DNA of 64,000 nt from Deinococcus sp. KSM4-11 (GTDB lineage Bacteria; Deinococcota; Deinococci; Deinococcales; Deinococcaceae): positions 62,001 to 126,000 of the forward strand of contig NZ_SSNX01000011.1 in NCBI RefSeq assembly GCF_004801415.1. Reading direction: 5' to 3'. Made by a program: the position numbers and the translations under genes. The notes under the pieces are model-generated. The model did not search any database and was not told where the DNA came from. It saw only the letters and a program-made list of their open reading frames with translations. Within the stretch, counting starts at the first letter, position 1. Every line of letters begins with the position of its first letter. Of this stretch, positions 55,458-64,000 are shown piece after piece.

Positions 55458-55526
55458 AGTATACCCGGCGGGCCTAACACAGACCACAGCTGTGCATGCT
55501 TACTCATATTATTGAATAAGCATGCA
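55458..55526 (-). promoter_or_regulatory. argF promoter with two adjacent palindromes
   Basis: On the minus strand the -10 is TATACT (55458-55463). CACAGCTGTG (55485-55494) is a perfect 10-bp palindrome at the -35 position. Just upstream, TGCATGCTTA (55493-55502) and TAAGCATGCA (55517-55526) form a perfect 10-bp inverted repeat around 14 AT-rich bases, and inner TCA/TGA also pair. The half-site TGAATAAGCATGCA is similar to ARG boxes, so ArgR is a reasonable but unproved candidate. Confidence 0.5.
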
Positions 55527-56089
55527 TCCAGGGAAGCCCTAGCTGGGGATGTCAGTTCGCCTGGCCCGGAGCCATCTGGATACCCGGTCAGTCGTTGGGG
55601 GTAAAACACACCCATCATGAGAGTACGATCCGCGCACGTATAGAGCGAGTGCCCGTAATTGGTCGTCTCCGTCGCTGGCAGCGGCACACGCCGGCTCCTG
55701 GAGTTCAGGGTACTACTTCATAATCGACTCATTCTTTCTCACTAGAGTGGGCGTAGCAGGATGTCTATGAAATTCTTAACATCTTTGCCCCGTCCAGGGC
55801 GCGTCTTGCCAACCTAAGAGCCCGGTGATGCTGGAGTTTACAGCATACAGCGGGCAGCACGGCCGCATCTCTACAGCCACGCACACCGATCCAGACGAGG
55901 TTCAGCGCCAGGACGCTCTAGCCATCGTCGGCTCCGGCAAGTGGCACGGCACCCACCACGAAGCCCCTAGATCATCAAGTTTTCGTGAACATCTCATCTT
56001 TGCTCCCCGACCGCGCGGTCTGCACCTTGCCCTCACCATCCAGACCGTTCCCGCGCACTCGCTCCACAGGTTTAGAGGACTTGGACAGC
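55527..56089. other. Gene-poor, less GC-rich region before the polysaccharide cluster
   Basis: About 560 bases with mixed open frames on both strands but none with domain, ribosome site or codon use like its neighbours. It must contain the promoter of the cluster at 56090; no single promoter is convincing, though TAGAGT at 55744-55749 is a possible -10. It may be degraded or recombined DNA. Confidence 0.45.
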
Positions 56090-57352
56090 ATGGTCAGTCA
56101 ACGACTCCAACCGACCCGACAGGCCTATTTCCGCTCGCACCTGATGGCCTTTCTGAGCCTGATCGATGTCAGCGCACCGATGCTCCTGGGATTAATCGCC
56201 GCGCACCTGCTGCTGCCGCGCGCGTCCATCACCCTGGCCTACAGCAACTGGCTGCTGGCCGCGTGGGTGGCGTGGGGGGCCATCCGTGGACGGCACGCCG
56301 GGCTGCGTTCGTACCGCTATTACGAGTCCATCGTCATTCCCGCCTGCGCACTGGCGATCAGCCTGCTCGTGCTCTCGCTCGTGGGGGCCAGCAGCGCCTT
56401 GCGGTTCCTGCTGGCCGTCACCCTGGGCTGGGGCGGCGTGATGCTCGTCACCCGCTACCTGATGCGCCGGCTCGCCCCGGCAATGGTGGTCGGCGTCCTG
56501 CCGGGACAACTCGGCGACCTGCCCACCGACCCGGCCGTACGCTACGTGGTCCTCAGCTCCCCGCAGCAGGTGGCCCTTCAGGAACTCGACGAACTCCTGA
56601 TCGATCCATACCAGGCCCTCTCGCCCGAGTGGGCGCACCTGCTGATGCACGCGCACGCGGCCGGCGTGCCCACCTGCACGGTCGCCAGCCTGCAGGAGGA
56701 ATTGAGTGGCCGGGTGTCGGTGGAGTACCTGCACGGCGCCCGGCTGGGCGAGGTGCCCTTCCTGTCGTCGTACGTGCAGGTGAAAGTATTGATCGACCGG
56801 CTTGTGACCGTGCTGGCGCTGCCGGTGCTGCTGCCCCTGGCGGGCGTGGTCGCGTTGGTCGTGCTGATCGATTCCGGCGCACCCATCCTGTTCTTCCAGG
56901 AGCGGGTGGGCCGTGACGGCCGGCTGTTCAGGATGGTGAAGTTCCGCACCATGCGCACCGATTCGGAACGCAGCGGGGCCGCCTTCGCCACCCCCGACGA
57001 CGTCCGTGTGACCCGCGTGGGCCGCTTCCTGCGCAAGTTCCGCCTGGACGAGCTGCCGCAGTTCTGGAATGTCCTGAGTGGCGACATGAGCATCATCGGC
57101 CCACGCCCCGAGCAGCGGGCCTTCGTCGAGCACTTCAACCAGGAGATCCGGCTGTATCCGGTGCGGCACTGGGTGCGTCCCGGCATCACCGGCTGGGCAC
57201 AGGTCGTGCAGGGCTACGCGGCCGACACCAGCACCACCGTCGACAAGCTGCGCTACGACGTGTTCTACATCAAGTACCTGTCGTTCTGGATGGACGTGCG
57301 TATCGTGTTCAAGACCCTCCAGACCATCCTGACCGGCTTCGGGGCCCGTTGA
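56090..57352 (+). CDS. WcaJ/WbaP-type undecaprenyl-phosphate sugar phosphotransferase
   Basis: 420 residues; initiates polysaccharide repeat-unit synthesis by moving a sugar-1-phosphate onto undecaprenyl phosphate. N-terminal helices (~20-130), a CoA-binding-like middle part (~130-240), a re-entrant helix (VTVLALPVLLPLAGVVALVVLI) and the C-terminal Bac_transf domain: FFQERVGRDGRLFRMVKFRTMRTD, FLRKFRLDELPQFWNVLSGDMSIIGPRPE, RPGITGWAQV and DVFYIKYLSFWMD. All typical motifs are present. The ATG at 56090 gives a family-like N-terminus. Sugar specificity unknown. Confidence 0.92.
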   Translation: MVSQRLQPTRQAYFRSHLMAFLSLIDVSAPMLLGLIAAHLLLPRASITLAYSNWLLAAWVAWGAIRGRHAGLRSYRYYESIVIPACALAISLLVLSLVGASSALRFLLAVTLGWGGVMLVTRYLMRRLAPAMVVGVLPGQLGDLPTDPAVRYVVLSSPQQVALQELDELLIDPYQALSPEWAHLLMHAHAAGVPTCTVASLQEELSGRVSVEYLHGARLGEVPFLSSYVQVKVLIDRLVTVLALPVLLPLAGVVALVVLIDSGAPILFFQERVGRDGRLFRMVKFRTMRTDSERSGAAFATPDDVRVTRVGRFLRKFRLDELPQFWNVLSGDMSIIGPRPEQRAFVEHFNQEIRLYPVRHWVRPGITGWAQVVQGYAADTSTTVDKLRYDVFYIKYLSFWMDVRIVFKTLQTILTGFGAR

Positions 57353-57527
57353 ACGCTCGATCCTGCCGCCCGGCCCGTGGGCTGCCCACCCGCCGGGCCC
57401 CCCTTTCCCTCTTCCCTGGGCTGCCCAGTAGGATTCTGATGATGGCCACCGAGCCCCCCACCGCTTCACCTGACCCCGGTTGCTGCCGTGCTGAAGCCGC
57501 CATACCAGCGCCGGCCCACGCCCTCCG

Positions 57528-58499
57528 ATGAAGCGGGTACTGGTCACCGGCGGGGCCGGATTCATCGGCAGTCATGTGGTCGACACCCTGCTGGCCGACG
57601 GCTGGCGGGTCGACGTGATCGACAGTTTCGACTCCTTCTACGACCCGGCCATCAAGCATGCGAACATCGCCGCGCAGCTCCAGCACCCGGACTACACCCT
57701 TCACTCCCTGGACATCCGCGACCAGGACGCCCTGCGCGACCTGCCGGGCGGATTCGACGTGATCGTGCATCTCGCCGCCCGCGCCGGCGTGCGCCCCAGC
57801 ATTGCCGACCCCGCCACGTACCAGGACGTGAACGTGCGCGGTACGCAGAACCTGCTGGAATTCGCGCGCACCCGCGGTGTGCCGCAGTTCGTGTTCGCGT
57901 CGAGCTCCTCGGTGTACGGCGTGAATCCCCGCGTGCCCTGGAGCGAGGAGGATCACGTCCTCGCTCCCATCAGTCCGTATGCCAGCACCAAGGTGAGTGG
58001 GGAACTGCTCGGACACGTGTACAGCCACCTGTACGGCCTGCGATTCGTGGCACTGCGTTTCTTCACGGTGTATGGCGAGCGGCAGCGTCCGGATCTGGCC
58101 ATTCACAAGTTCGCGCGCCTGATGCTGGACGGCCGACCGATCCCGATATTCGGGGATGGCTCGACCCGGCGCGACTACACGCACGTGAGCGACATCGTGC
58201 GCGGAATCACGGCCGCCATGGCGTACACAGGGAGCGCCTACGAGGTCATCAACCTCGGCAACAACCGCACGGTCAGCCTCGCGGAACTGGTGGACGTCCT
58301 GGAGGACGTGCTCGCGGTGAGGGCGCAGCGTGAGGTGCTGCCCATGCAGCCCGGCGACGTCCCGCAGACCTGGGCGAACCTCGAGAAGGCCGGGCGGCTG
58401 CTGGACTTCAAGCCGCAGGTGGAGTTCCGTACCGGCTGCGCCGCCTTCGCCCGCTGGCTGCAGGATCAGCCGCCCACGCCCAGGCAGGCGGCCCGGTGA
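57528..58499 (+). CDS. NAD-dependent nucleotide-sugar epimerase/dehydratase
   Basis: 323 residues, extended SDR. Rossmann motif VTGGAGFIGSHVVDTLLADG (~6-25), catalytic Ser in FASSSSVYG (~127) and YASTK (~150) with the Tyr and Lys. ALRFFTVYGERQRPDLAIHKF is close to UDP-glucuronate 4-epimerases, the best guess (UDP-Glc 4-epimerase is the alternative). It makes a precursor sugar for the polysaccharide cluster. First of a chain of overlapping genes; 175 bases separate it from the transferase upstream and hold no other gene. Confidence 0.92.
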   Translation: MKRVLVTGGAGFIGSHVVDTLLADGWRVDVIDSFDSFYDPAIKHANIAAQLQHPDYTLHSLDIRDQDALRDLPGGFDVIVHLAARAGVRPSIADPATYQDVNVRGTQNLLEFARTRGVPQFVFASSSSVYGVNPRVPWSEEDHVLAPISPYASTKVSGELLGHVYSHLYGLRFVALRFFTVYGERQRPDLAIHKFARLMLDGRPIPIFGDGSTRRDYTHVSDIVRGITAAMAYTGSAYEVINLGNNRTVSLAELVDVLEDVLAVRAQREVLPMQPGDVPQTWANLEKAGRLLDFKPQVEFRTGCAAFARWLQDQPPTPRQAAR

Positions 58500-59257
58500 T
58501 CCATACCGTCAAGGCGCGGTCCGGACTGCCGTACACCGTGGTGTGGTTCCCCGACGTGGCGGACGTGGACGCGGTCGCCCGCCTCCGGCTGCCGATCACC
58601 GTGGTCCGGCAGGCCAGCGCGGCCTTCATGCGCCGCTACGAACAACCCCTGCTGCGCCGCCTCCGCTTCTGCACAGCGGTCGCGGATCTGACTCAATCCG
58701 AGGATCGACTGATGGCGAACATGAGCAAGACCTGCCGCGCGTCCATCCGGCACGGACTGAGAACACCCCACGTCTTCGAGGTTCTGAAACCCAGCGAGTC
58801 CCCGCAGGGCTGCGCGCTGATCGACGAGTTCAACCGCAGGCTGTACGGACAGCCGGTCAGCGCCGCGAACTGGCGGCTGACCGAGCGGCACGGCGTCCTC
58901 ACGCAGATCCGGGTGGACGGGCAGCTCCTGGCGGTGAACACGCACCTGTTCGACGGCACCGCGCGGGCCCGCGCGTTCTACGGCGCGACCATTCCCCGGC
59001 AGCAGGGCCATACCCCGCCGCGCGTGGTGGCAGACATCAACCGCGTGCTGACGTGGTACGACATGACGTACTTCCGCAGTCTGGGCGTCCGCACCTACGA
59101 CGCCGGGGGCCTGTTCGACGACCCGGATCATCCGTCAGCGGGGGTGGATCGGTTCAAGCTGGCCTTCGGGTATGCCCGCCGCTACGAGTACCACGCGCTG
59201 ACCAGCCGGTACCTGCTGGCCCGCCGGGGCCTGAAGCTGCTCGCGAGGGACTCGTGA
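58496..59257 (+). CDS. GNAT/FemAB-like protein in the polysaccharide cluster
   Basis: 253 residues, GTG start overlapping the epimerase stop. Cytoplasmic, alpha/beta. LTQSEDRLMANMSKTCRASIRHG (~67-89) recalls the start of FemAB/GNAT domains that act on peptidoglycan or polysaccharide precursors, and GQLLAVNTHLFDGTARARAFYGATIP continues like such a fold (~142-168). It probably adds an acyl or aminoacyl group to a sugar unit; the family assignment is moderate. Confidence 0.65.
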   Translation: MIHTVKARSGLPYTVVWFPDVADVDAVARLRLPITVVRQASAAFMRRYEQPLLRRLRFCTAVADLTQSEDRLMANMSKTCRASIRHGLRTPHVFEVLKPSESPQGCALIDEFNRRLYGQPVSAANWRLTERHGVLTQIRVDGQLLAVNTHLFDGTARARAFYGATIPRQQGHTPPRVVADINRVLTWYDMTYFRSLGVRTYDAGGLFDDPDHPSAGVDRFKLAFGYARRYEYHALTSRYLLARRGLKLLARDS

Positions 59258-60243
59258 CCACCAGTCCACCACGCCGGCGCGTGGCCCGGGAACGCCTGGG
59301 CCGCCTGCGGCGCGTGCCCCTGTCGAATCTGCTGCTGCGCCAGGAGTACGTGATCGCCGTGGGCCACACCGATACCCTGCGCGACCTGCCCGGACGCGCG
59401 TGGACGTCCACCGTGACCCGTGACCTCGTGACGGACGCCGTGGCGGAATACGTCGCCGATCCGTTCCTGCTGCGGCGGGACGGACTGTATCACCTGTTCT
59501 TCGAAGTCCTGAATCTGCAAACCGGGCGCGGGGAACTGTCGGTGGCGCACTCCAGGGATCTGGCGCACTGGACGTATGGCGGCGTGATCCTGCGTGAAGC
59601 GTGGCACCTGTCGTACCCGTACGTGTTCGAACATGACGGCGAGGTGTACCTGATTCCCGAGAGCGCGGAGCACCGTGCCGTGACCCTGTACCGCGCGACC
59701 GGATTCCCGCGCCGCTGGCAGAAGGTGACGGACCTGCTGACCGGCGCGCCCTACGTGGATTCCTCGATCTTCCGGGACGGCCTGGAGGACGGGCACTGGT
59801 GGCTGGTGACCTCGCTGGAGGAGGGCGGTGCGCCGCTGGTCTACCGCGCCGAGTCGCTGACCGGCCCGTGGGACGCCGTGGACGTGCACGGCCCCACCGA
59901 TGCACGCCGGCTGCGCTCGGCAGGCCGGATCTTCCTGCGAGCGGGAGCGTGGCACCGGCCGGTGCAGCGGCGGGGGCAGGTGTACGGTGAGGACGTGTGG
60001 CTCATGCGGATCGACCTCATGGACGGCACCTACCGCGAGACGCTGGCCACGGACATTCCGCAGCCGCTGCTCGCGCCACACGGTGAGGGCTGGAACTCGC
60101 TGGGCATGCACCACATGGACGTGCACCCCGAGGACGGCGGCTTTCTGGCTACCGTAGACGGCAAGGCCCTGATCCTCGACCTGAACCTGCGGCGCACCTG
60201 GCTTAGGCTCCGGAACAAGCTGCTGGGGATCGGCCGTTCATGA
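59254..60243 (+). CDS. Five-bladed beta-propeller protein, GH43/GINT1-like
   Basis: 329 residues starting at GTG, overlapping the previous stop. After a basic start (~1-30), repeated segments such as VADPFLLRRDGLYHLFFEVLN, WHLSYPYVFEHDGEVYLIPES, YVDSSIFRDGLEDGHWWLVTS and WNSLGMHHMDVHPEDG match glycoside hydrolase 43/68-like propellers, especially the N-terminal domain of glucosamine inositolphosphorylceramide transferase (GINT1) homologues found in bacterial polysaccharide loci. The D-P-F and late Glu residues are visible. Whether it hydrolyses or transfers sugars is unknown. Confidence 0.75.
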   Translation: MTTSPPRRRVARERLGRLRRVPLSNLLLRQEYVIAVGHTDTLRDLPGRAWTSTVTRDLVTDAVAEYVADPFLLRRDGLYHLFFEVLNLQTGRGELSVAHSRDLAHWTYGGVILREAWHLSYPYVFEHDGEVYLIPESAEHRAVTLYRATGFPRRWQKVTDLLTGAPYVDSSIFRDGLEDGHWWLVTSLEEGGAPLVYRAESLTGPWDAVDVHGPTDARRLRSAGRIFLRAGAWHRPVQRRGQVYGEDVWLMRIDLMDGTYRETLATDIPQPLLAPHGEGWNSLGMHHMDVHPEDGGFLATVDGKALILDLNLRRTWLRLRNKLLGIGRS

Positions 60244-61688
60244 CCCTGGTCAAGCACAGCCTGCTCTATGCGCTGGCACGCGGCGTGCCCGGCATGCTGA
60301 ATTTTGTGGCGCTCGCCGTGTTCAGCCACCTGCTCGACCCGGCCGGATACGGGCAGTACGCGCTGGTGATTGCCATCTCGACCCTGCTGAACTCGGTGCT
60401 GTTCGAGTGGCTGCACCTGGGGCTTCTGCGCTACCTGCCGACCGAGGCGGCTGACCATCCCCCCTTTCTGCGCACGATCATCGCCGGGTATGGGCTGGTC
60501 GTGGCGGGCACCGCCGTGCTCGGGGCGCTGAGCCTGCCGTTCGTGGACGCCGCGATCCGGCCGCTGGTCGGGCTGGCCCTGGTGCTCACCTGGGGACAGG
60601 TCTGGTTCGAGCTGACGCTGGAACTCCTGCGGGCGCGCCTGCAACCCGTGGCATACGGCGCCCTGTCCCTGACGCGCGCCGTGCTGTCGCTGGGGCTGGG
60701 CGTGGTGCTGGTGCGGGCTGGGCTGGGCTCCACCGGGCGGCTGCTGGGCCTGCTGCTGGGCGCGCTGCTCCCTGGACTGGTGTGGAGTGCGTGGTGCTGG
60801 CGGGGCGCGGCGGCCCTCCGGCACGACCGGACAACCATGCGCACGCTGCTCCGCTACGGCCTGCCGCTGACCGTGACCTTCGCCTTCAGCTTCATCCTGA
60901 GCACATCGGACCGGCTGCTGCTGGGCGCCCTGCAGGGAGCGGCGGCGGCGGGCGTGTTCTCGGTCGGCATGGATCTGGCGCAGCAGTCGCTGGTGCTGCT
61001 GATGTCCATCGTGAACCTCGCTGCGTACCCGCTGGCCGTGCGGGCCATGAACGAGCATGGCGAGGGCGCAGCCCGCGAACAGCTGGTGAACAACGGCGCG
61101 CTGCTGCTGGCCGTGTCGGTGCCGGCGGCCGTGGGCCTGAGCGTCCTGGCTCCCCAGATCGCGCGCGTGGCGCTCGGCGCGGACTTCCAGGGAGCGGCCG
61201 TGCAGCTGATTCCGTGGGTGTCGTTGAGCGCCCTGCTGCTGGGCTTCAAGGCCTATCACCTGGACCTGAGCTTCCAGCTGGGGCAGAACACGAAACAGCA
61301 GATCTGGATCGTCCTGATGGCGGCGGCCGTGAACGTCGGCCTGAACCTGCTGCTGATTCCCCGCCTGGGGTACATGGGCTGCGCCTACGCGTCGGTCGCG
61401 GCGGCCAGCGTGGCGGTGCTCCTGAGCTGGCTCTGGGGCCGGCCGTCGTTCCCGGTGCCCGTATGGTTCCCGAACATTCCGGCCGTGCTGCTGGGCAGCG
61501 CCGCATTGTGGCTCGTGGAGGTGCGGCTCGGGGGTGGGCGCGGCACCCTGGCCCTGCTGGGACAGGTCGTGGCGGGCGGCGCGGCGTACCTCGGATGCTA
61601 TCTCGCCCTGAGCGGCGCCGACCGCGCACGGCTGCGGGCCTGGTGGACAGGTCGCAGCCGCACGGCCCGGGTCGGAGAGGCCACGTGA
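60240..61688 (+). CDS. Wzx-type polysaccharide flippase (MOP superfamily)
   Basis: 482 residues with about 12-14 hydrophobic segments and little else, opening with VKHSLLYALARGVPGMLNFVALAVFSHLLDPAGYGQYAL, a characteristic Polysacc_synt N-terminus. FILSTSDRLLLGALQGAAAAGVFSVGMDLAQQS (~220-252) is the usual mid-protein motif. It moves undecaprenyl-linked repeat units across the inner membrane. Start and stop overlap neighbours by four bases. Confidence 0.9.
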   Translation: MTLVKHSLLYALARGVPGMLNFVALAVFSHLLDPAGYGQYALVIAISTLLNSVLFEWLHLGLLRYLPTEAADHPPFLRTIIAGYGLVVAGTAVLGALSLPFVDAAIRPLVGLALVLTWGQVWFELTLELLRARLQPVAYGALSLTRAVLSLGLGVVLVRAGLGSTGRLLGLLLGALLPGLVWSAWCWRGAAALRHDRTTMRTLLRYGLPLTVTFAFSFILSTSDRLLLGALQGAAAAGVFSVGMDLAQQSLVLLMSIVNLAAYPLAVRAMNEHGEGAAREQLVNNGALLLAVSVPAAVGLSVLAPQIARVALGADFQGAAVQLIPWVSLSALLLGFKAYHLDLSFQLGQNTKQQIWIVLMAAAVNVGLNLLLIPRLGYMGCAYASVAAASVAVLLSWLWGRPSFPVPVWFPNIPAVLLGSAALWLVEVRLGGGRGTLALLGQVVAGGAAYLGCYLALSGADRARLRAWWTGRSRTARVGEAT

Positions 61689-62794
61689 GCGGGCTGGCGA
61701 CGCCAAAACGGATCGCGCTGTACCTGCCCACCCTCACGCCGGGGGGAGCGGAGCGCGTCATGATCAACCTCGCGCGCGGCTTCGTCGAACGGGGACACGC
61801 GGTGGACTTCGTGCTCGCCAAGGCCGAGGGGGTGTACCTGGACGAGGTGCCGCCGCAGGTGCGCCTGATCGACCTGAACAGTCCCGCCCGCTTGCAGACC
61901 ATGCGCAGCCTTCCCCGTCTGGTCTCGTACCTGCGGCGTGAGCGGCCGGACGCCCTGCTGGGCGCGATGAACCACGCGAACATCGTGGCGCTCGCCGCCC
62001 GCCGGGTCGCCGGGGTGCCGACCAGGGTGGTCGTGTCGATCCACAACAACATCTCCAGCGAGAAGGCGCGGGGCGCCAACACGCGCGACAAGCTGCTGCC
62101 GTGGCTGTGTGCGCGCAGTTACCCGGCCGCGCAGGGCATCGTGGCCGTGTCGGGCGGGGTCGCGGACGATTTCAGTGCGGCCACCGGTATGGCCAGGGAT
62201 CAGATCGAGGTGGTGTACAACCCCGTGATCACGCCGGAACTGACCGCGCTGGCCGCGCAGCCGGTCGGGCATCCCTTCTTCGCGCCGGGGCAGCCCCCCG
62301 TGATCCTGGGGGCCGGTCGCCTGGAGTACCAGAAGAACTTCCCGTCGCTGCTCCGCGCCTTCGCCCAGCTGCGGCGGGAACGCCCGGCGCGGCTGGTGAT
62401 CCTGGGCGAGGGCTCGGAGGCCGCGTCGCTGGCCGCCCTGGCCCTAGAACTCGGCGTGGAGGACGACGTGTGGCTGCCGGGGCACGTGAAGAATCCCTTC
62501 GCGTACATGGCGAAATCGGCGGTGTTCGTGCTGTCGTCGCGCTACGAGGGCCTGCCGACGGTCCTGATCGAGGCGCTCGCCGTGGGCACCGTTGTGGTCT
62601 CCACCGACTGCCCGCACGGCCCGGCGGAGATCATCGCGCAGACCGGCAGCGGCCGGCTGGTGCCCCTGGACGACGATGCGGCCCTGGCCCACGGCATCCT
62701 CGCCGCGCTGAATGAACCGGCGCGGCCCGCCGCGAACCTGCACGAGTTCGGCATGGACTACCCGCCGCAGCGCTACCTGGAGCTGCTGCTGTGA
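61685..62794 (+). CDS. Family 4-type glycosyltransferase
   Basis: 369 residues, GT-B fold of GT4/GT1 type. It starts with GTG. The N-domain has LPTLTPGGAERVMINLARGF (Gly-rich acceptor loop), and the C-domain has LGAGRLEYQKNFPSLLRAFAQL, FVLSSRYEGLPTVLIEALAVG with the E-x7-E motif and DCPHGPAEI. It adds one sugar to the growing lipid-linked oligosaccharide; donor and linkage unknown. It overlaps both neighbours. Confidence 0.9.
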   Translation: MSGLATPKRIALYLPTLTPGGAERVMINLARGFVERGHAVDFVLAKAEGVYLDEVPPQVRLIDLNSPARLQTMRSLPRLVSYLRRERPDALLGAMNHANIVALAARRVAGVPTRVVVSIHNNISSEKARGANTRDKLLPWLCARSYPAAQGIVAVSGGVADDFSAATGMARDQIEVVYNPVITPELTALAAQPVGHPFFAPGQPPVILGAGRLEYQKNFPSLLRAFAQLRRERPARLVILGEGSEAASLAALALELGVEDDVWLPGHVKNPFAYMAKSAVFVLSSRYEGLPTVLIEALAVGTVVVSTDCPHGPAEIIAQTGSGRLVPLDDDAALAHGILAALNEPARPAANLHEFGMDYPPQRYLELLL

Positions 62795-64000
62795 GCGCCC
62801 GCACGACTTCCTTGGCTCCGTCCGCAACCACGCCCAGGCCGGTCTCGCTGCGGCCACCGGTGGCGCTGCTGCTAGCGTGCGTGTTCCTGTTCAGTATTTC
62901 CTGGGAGAACGCGGTGGTGGTGAGCGGCCTGGGCACCGTGGGCCGCCTGACCGGCGCGCTGGCCGTGCTGGGCTGGCTGACCCACGTGCTGCGACATGGC
63001 CGGATCTCCCGCCTGTCGGCCGGCAGTGCCGCCCTGGTGGTGTATCTGCTGTATGCCACGGCCACGTATTTCGTGCGGGTGGACGAGAATTCGGCGTTCG
63101 ACACGGCCATCACGACCCTGCAACTGGGGATCGTGTCGCTGCTGCTGTGGGACCTGATCCACACGCGAACACAGTTGATGCTGGCGCTGGTCTCCATCGT
63201 GGCGGGCGCGTCCGTGAGCGCCATCCTGACCATCCTGAATTTTCTCGGACAGCAGCCCACGCGGTTCTACGACCGCTACGCCGGGGGAAATTTCGACCCG
63301 AACGAGCTGGGCCTGATCCTGTCGCTGTCGGTGCCGCTGGCGTGGTGGCTGGCCCGCGAGCTGCGGCTCCCGCTCCTGCGTGCCGCCATGCTGCTCTACC
63401 CGCCAGCGGCGCTGGTCGCCCTGATCCTGACCGGGTCGCGTGCCGCCCTGATCGCCTACGGGTGTGCGCTGCTGTACGTGCTGTACGACCTCTTTTTCGG
63501 CACCACCTTCCGGAAGACCGTCCGGGTGGGCCTCCTGGCGTCACTGGTCGCCTGCGGGTGGGGCGTGTCGGTGCTCGCGCCCGGCTCGGTCGCCCGCCTG
63601 AGCACCATCGGCACCGAACTCACCCGCGGGAACCTCAACGACCGGCGGGACATCTGGGCGGCCGCCTGGACGCTGTCCGGCACGTCGCCGGTGCTGGGCA
63701 TCGGGGTGGGCCGCCTGGCCGATGACCTGAAGCCCTATTTCGGGCAGGCCATCGTGGCACACAACACGCTGATCACCGTGGCTGTCGAAGGCGGCGTGAT
63801 CGGAACGCTGCTGTACGCCGCGTACGTGGCGCTGCTGCTGCTGAACCTGCGCGCGCTGCGTGGATCTCTGTGGCCGATGTGGCTGGCCTGCCTGGCCTGC
63901 CTGGCGGTGGGGACGTTCACGCTGACCTGGAATTACCGCAAGCTCACCTGGGTGCTGCCCACCCTGGCGCTGTGCTCGGCCCGCCTGTGCCGCACCGAGG
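62791..64000 (+). CDS. O-antigen ligase/Wzy-like polymerase (partial)
   Basis: GTG start overlapping the glycosyltransferase stop; the frame is open to the right edge (about 403 codons). It encodes at least ten hydrophobic segments. The region FDPNELGLILSLSVPLAWWL and LILTGSRAALIAYGCALLYVL, with the large extracytoplasmic loop containing DRRDIWAAAWTL, GIGVGRLADDLKPYFG and AHNTLITVAVEGGVIG, matches the Wzy_C family, where the Arg and His residues in the loop act. It joins or ligates lipid-linked repeat units outside the inner membrane. C-terminus not in the window. Confidence 0.9.
   Translation, partial: MSARTTSLAPSATTPRPVSLRPPVALLLACVFLFSISWENAVVVSGLGTVGRLTGALAVLGWLTHVLRHGRISRLSAGSAALVVYLLYATATYFVRVDENSAFDTAITTLQLGIVSLLLWDLIHTRTQLMLALVSIVAGASVSAILTILNFLGQQPTRFYDRYAGGNFDPNELGLILSLSVPLAWWLARELRLPLLRAAMLLYPPAALVALILTGSRAALIAYGCALLYVLYDLFFGTTFRKTVRVGLLASLVACGWGVSVLAPGSVARLSTIGTELTRGNLNDRRDIWAAAWTLSGTSPVLGIGVGRLADDLKPYFGQAIVAHNTLITVAVEGGVIGTLLYAAYVALLLLNLRALRGSLWPMWLACLACLAVGTFTLTWNYRKLTWVLPTLALCSARLCRTE

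Overview
The window is typical of a high-GC Deinococcus chromosome. The best genus-level evidence is a Dps1-type protein (41263-41898) with the N-terminal metal-site residues known from Deinococcus, a double-CbiX protein with the DR2241-type Fe-S tail (19545-20957), an N-terminal-only KdpD, and leaderless-type promoters. In about twenty genes a -10 box of the form TANNNT lies 5-8 bases before the start codon and there is no Shine-Dalgarno sequence. This is known to be common in Deinococcus, and I used it to choose several starts.

Layout. 1-6.9 kb: TCA-cycle genes sucB (cut at the left edge) and sucA, separated by ribokinase and a membrane protein, then an SMP-30 hydrolase. 6.9-12.4 kb: small secreted or membrane proteins and a membrane HD-GYP phosphodiesterase. 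12.5-12.7 kb: a 210-base structured RNA gene with tRNA-like ends and an encoded CCA, which I cannot assign to a known family. 12.8-19.3 kb: one minus-strand purine operon, purC-purS-cupin-purQ-DinB-purL-purF, with a clear promoter before purC. 19.5-26.1 kb: the DR2241-like protein, an EF-hand protein, a 0.6-kb stretch without a credible gene, an M20 peptidase, an S41 protease and an MFS transporter.

26.2-36.4 kb is a potassium region: a KUP/KimA-like APC permease, short kdpD, kdpC, kdpA, kdpF, a 26-residue conserved small ORF and kdpB, with a divergent histidine kinase and response regulator. On the coding strand kdpB comes first, unlike the canonical kdpFABC order. 36.5-43.9 kb: an MBL hydrolase, a large LuxR-type ATPase regulator, a secreted cupin, an NmrA-like reductase, dps, a DUF4385 protein, a HAD phosphatase and a DedA gene interrupted by an in-frame TAA. 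43.9-50.3 kb: an MMPL transporter with a repeat-bearing in-frame insertion, an APH-like kinase, an unknown gene pair, DUF2270, an MBL hydrolase and YegP.

50.4-55.5 kb: an aroE-like gene and argC (overlapping), a large lipoprotein and argF, whose promoter carries two adjacent palindromes. 55.5-56.1 kb is gene-poor and less GC-rich. From 56.1 kb to the right edge runs an exopolysaccharide cluster: WcaJ-type initiating transferase, sugar epimerase, GNAT-like protein, beta-propeller protein, Wzx flippase, glycosyltransferase and O-antigen ligase/polymerase. From the epimerase onward each gene overlaps the next by a few bases, so they are probably co-transcribed and translationally coupled.
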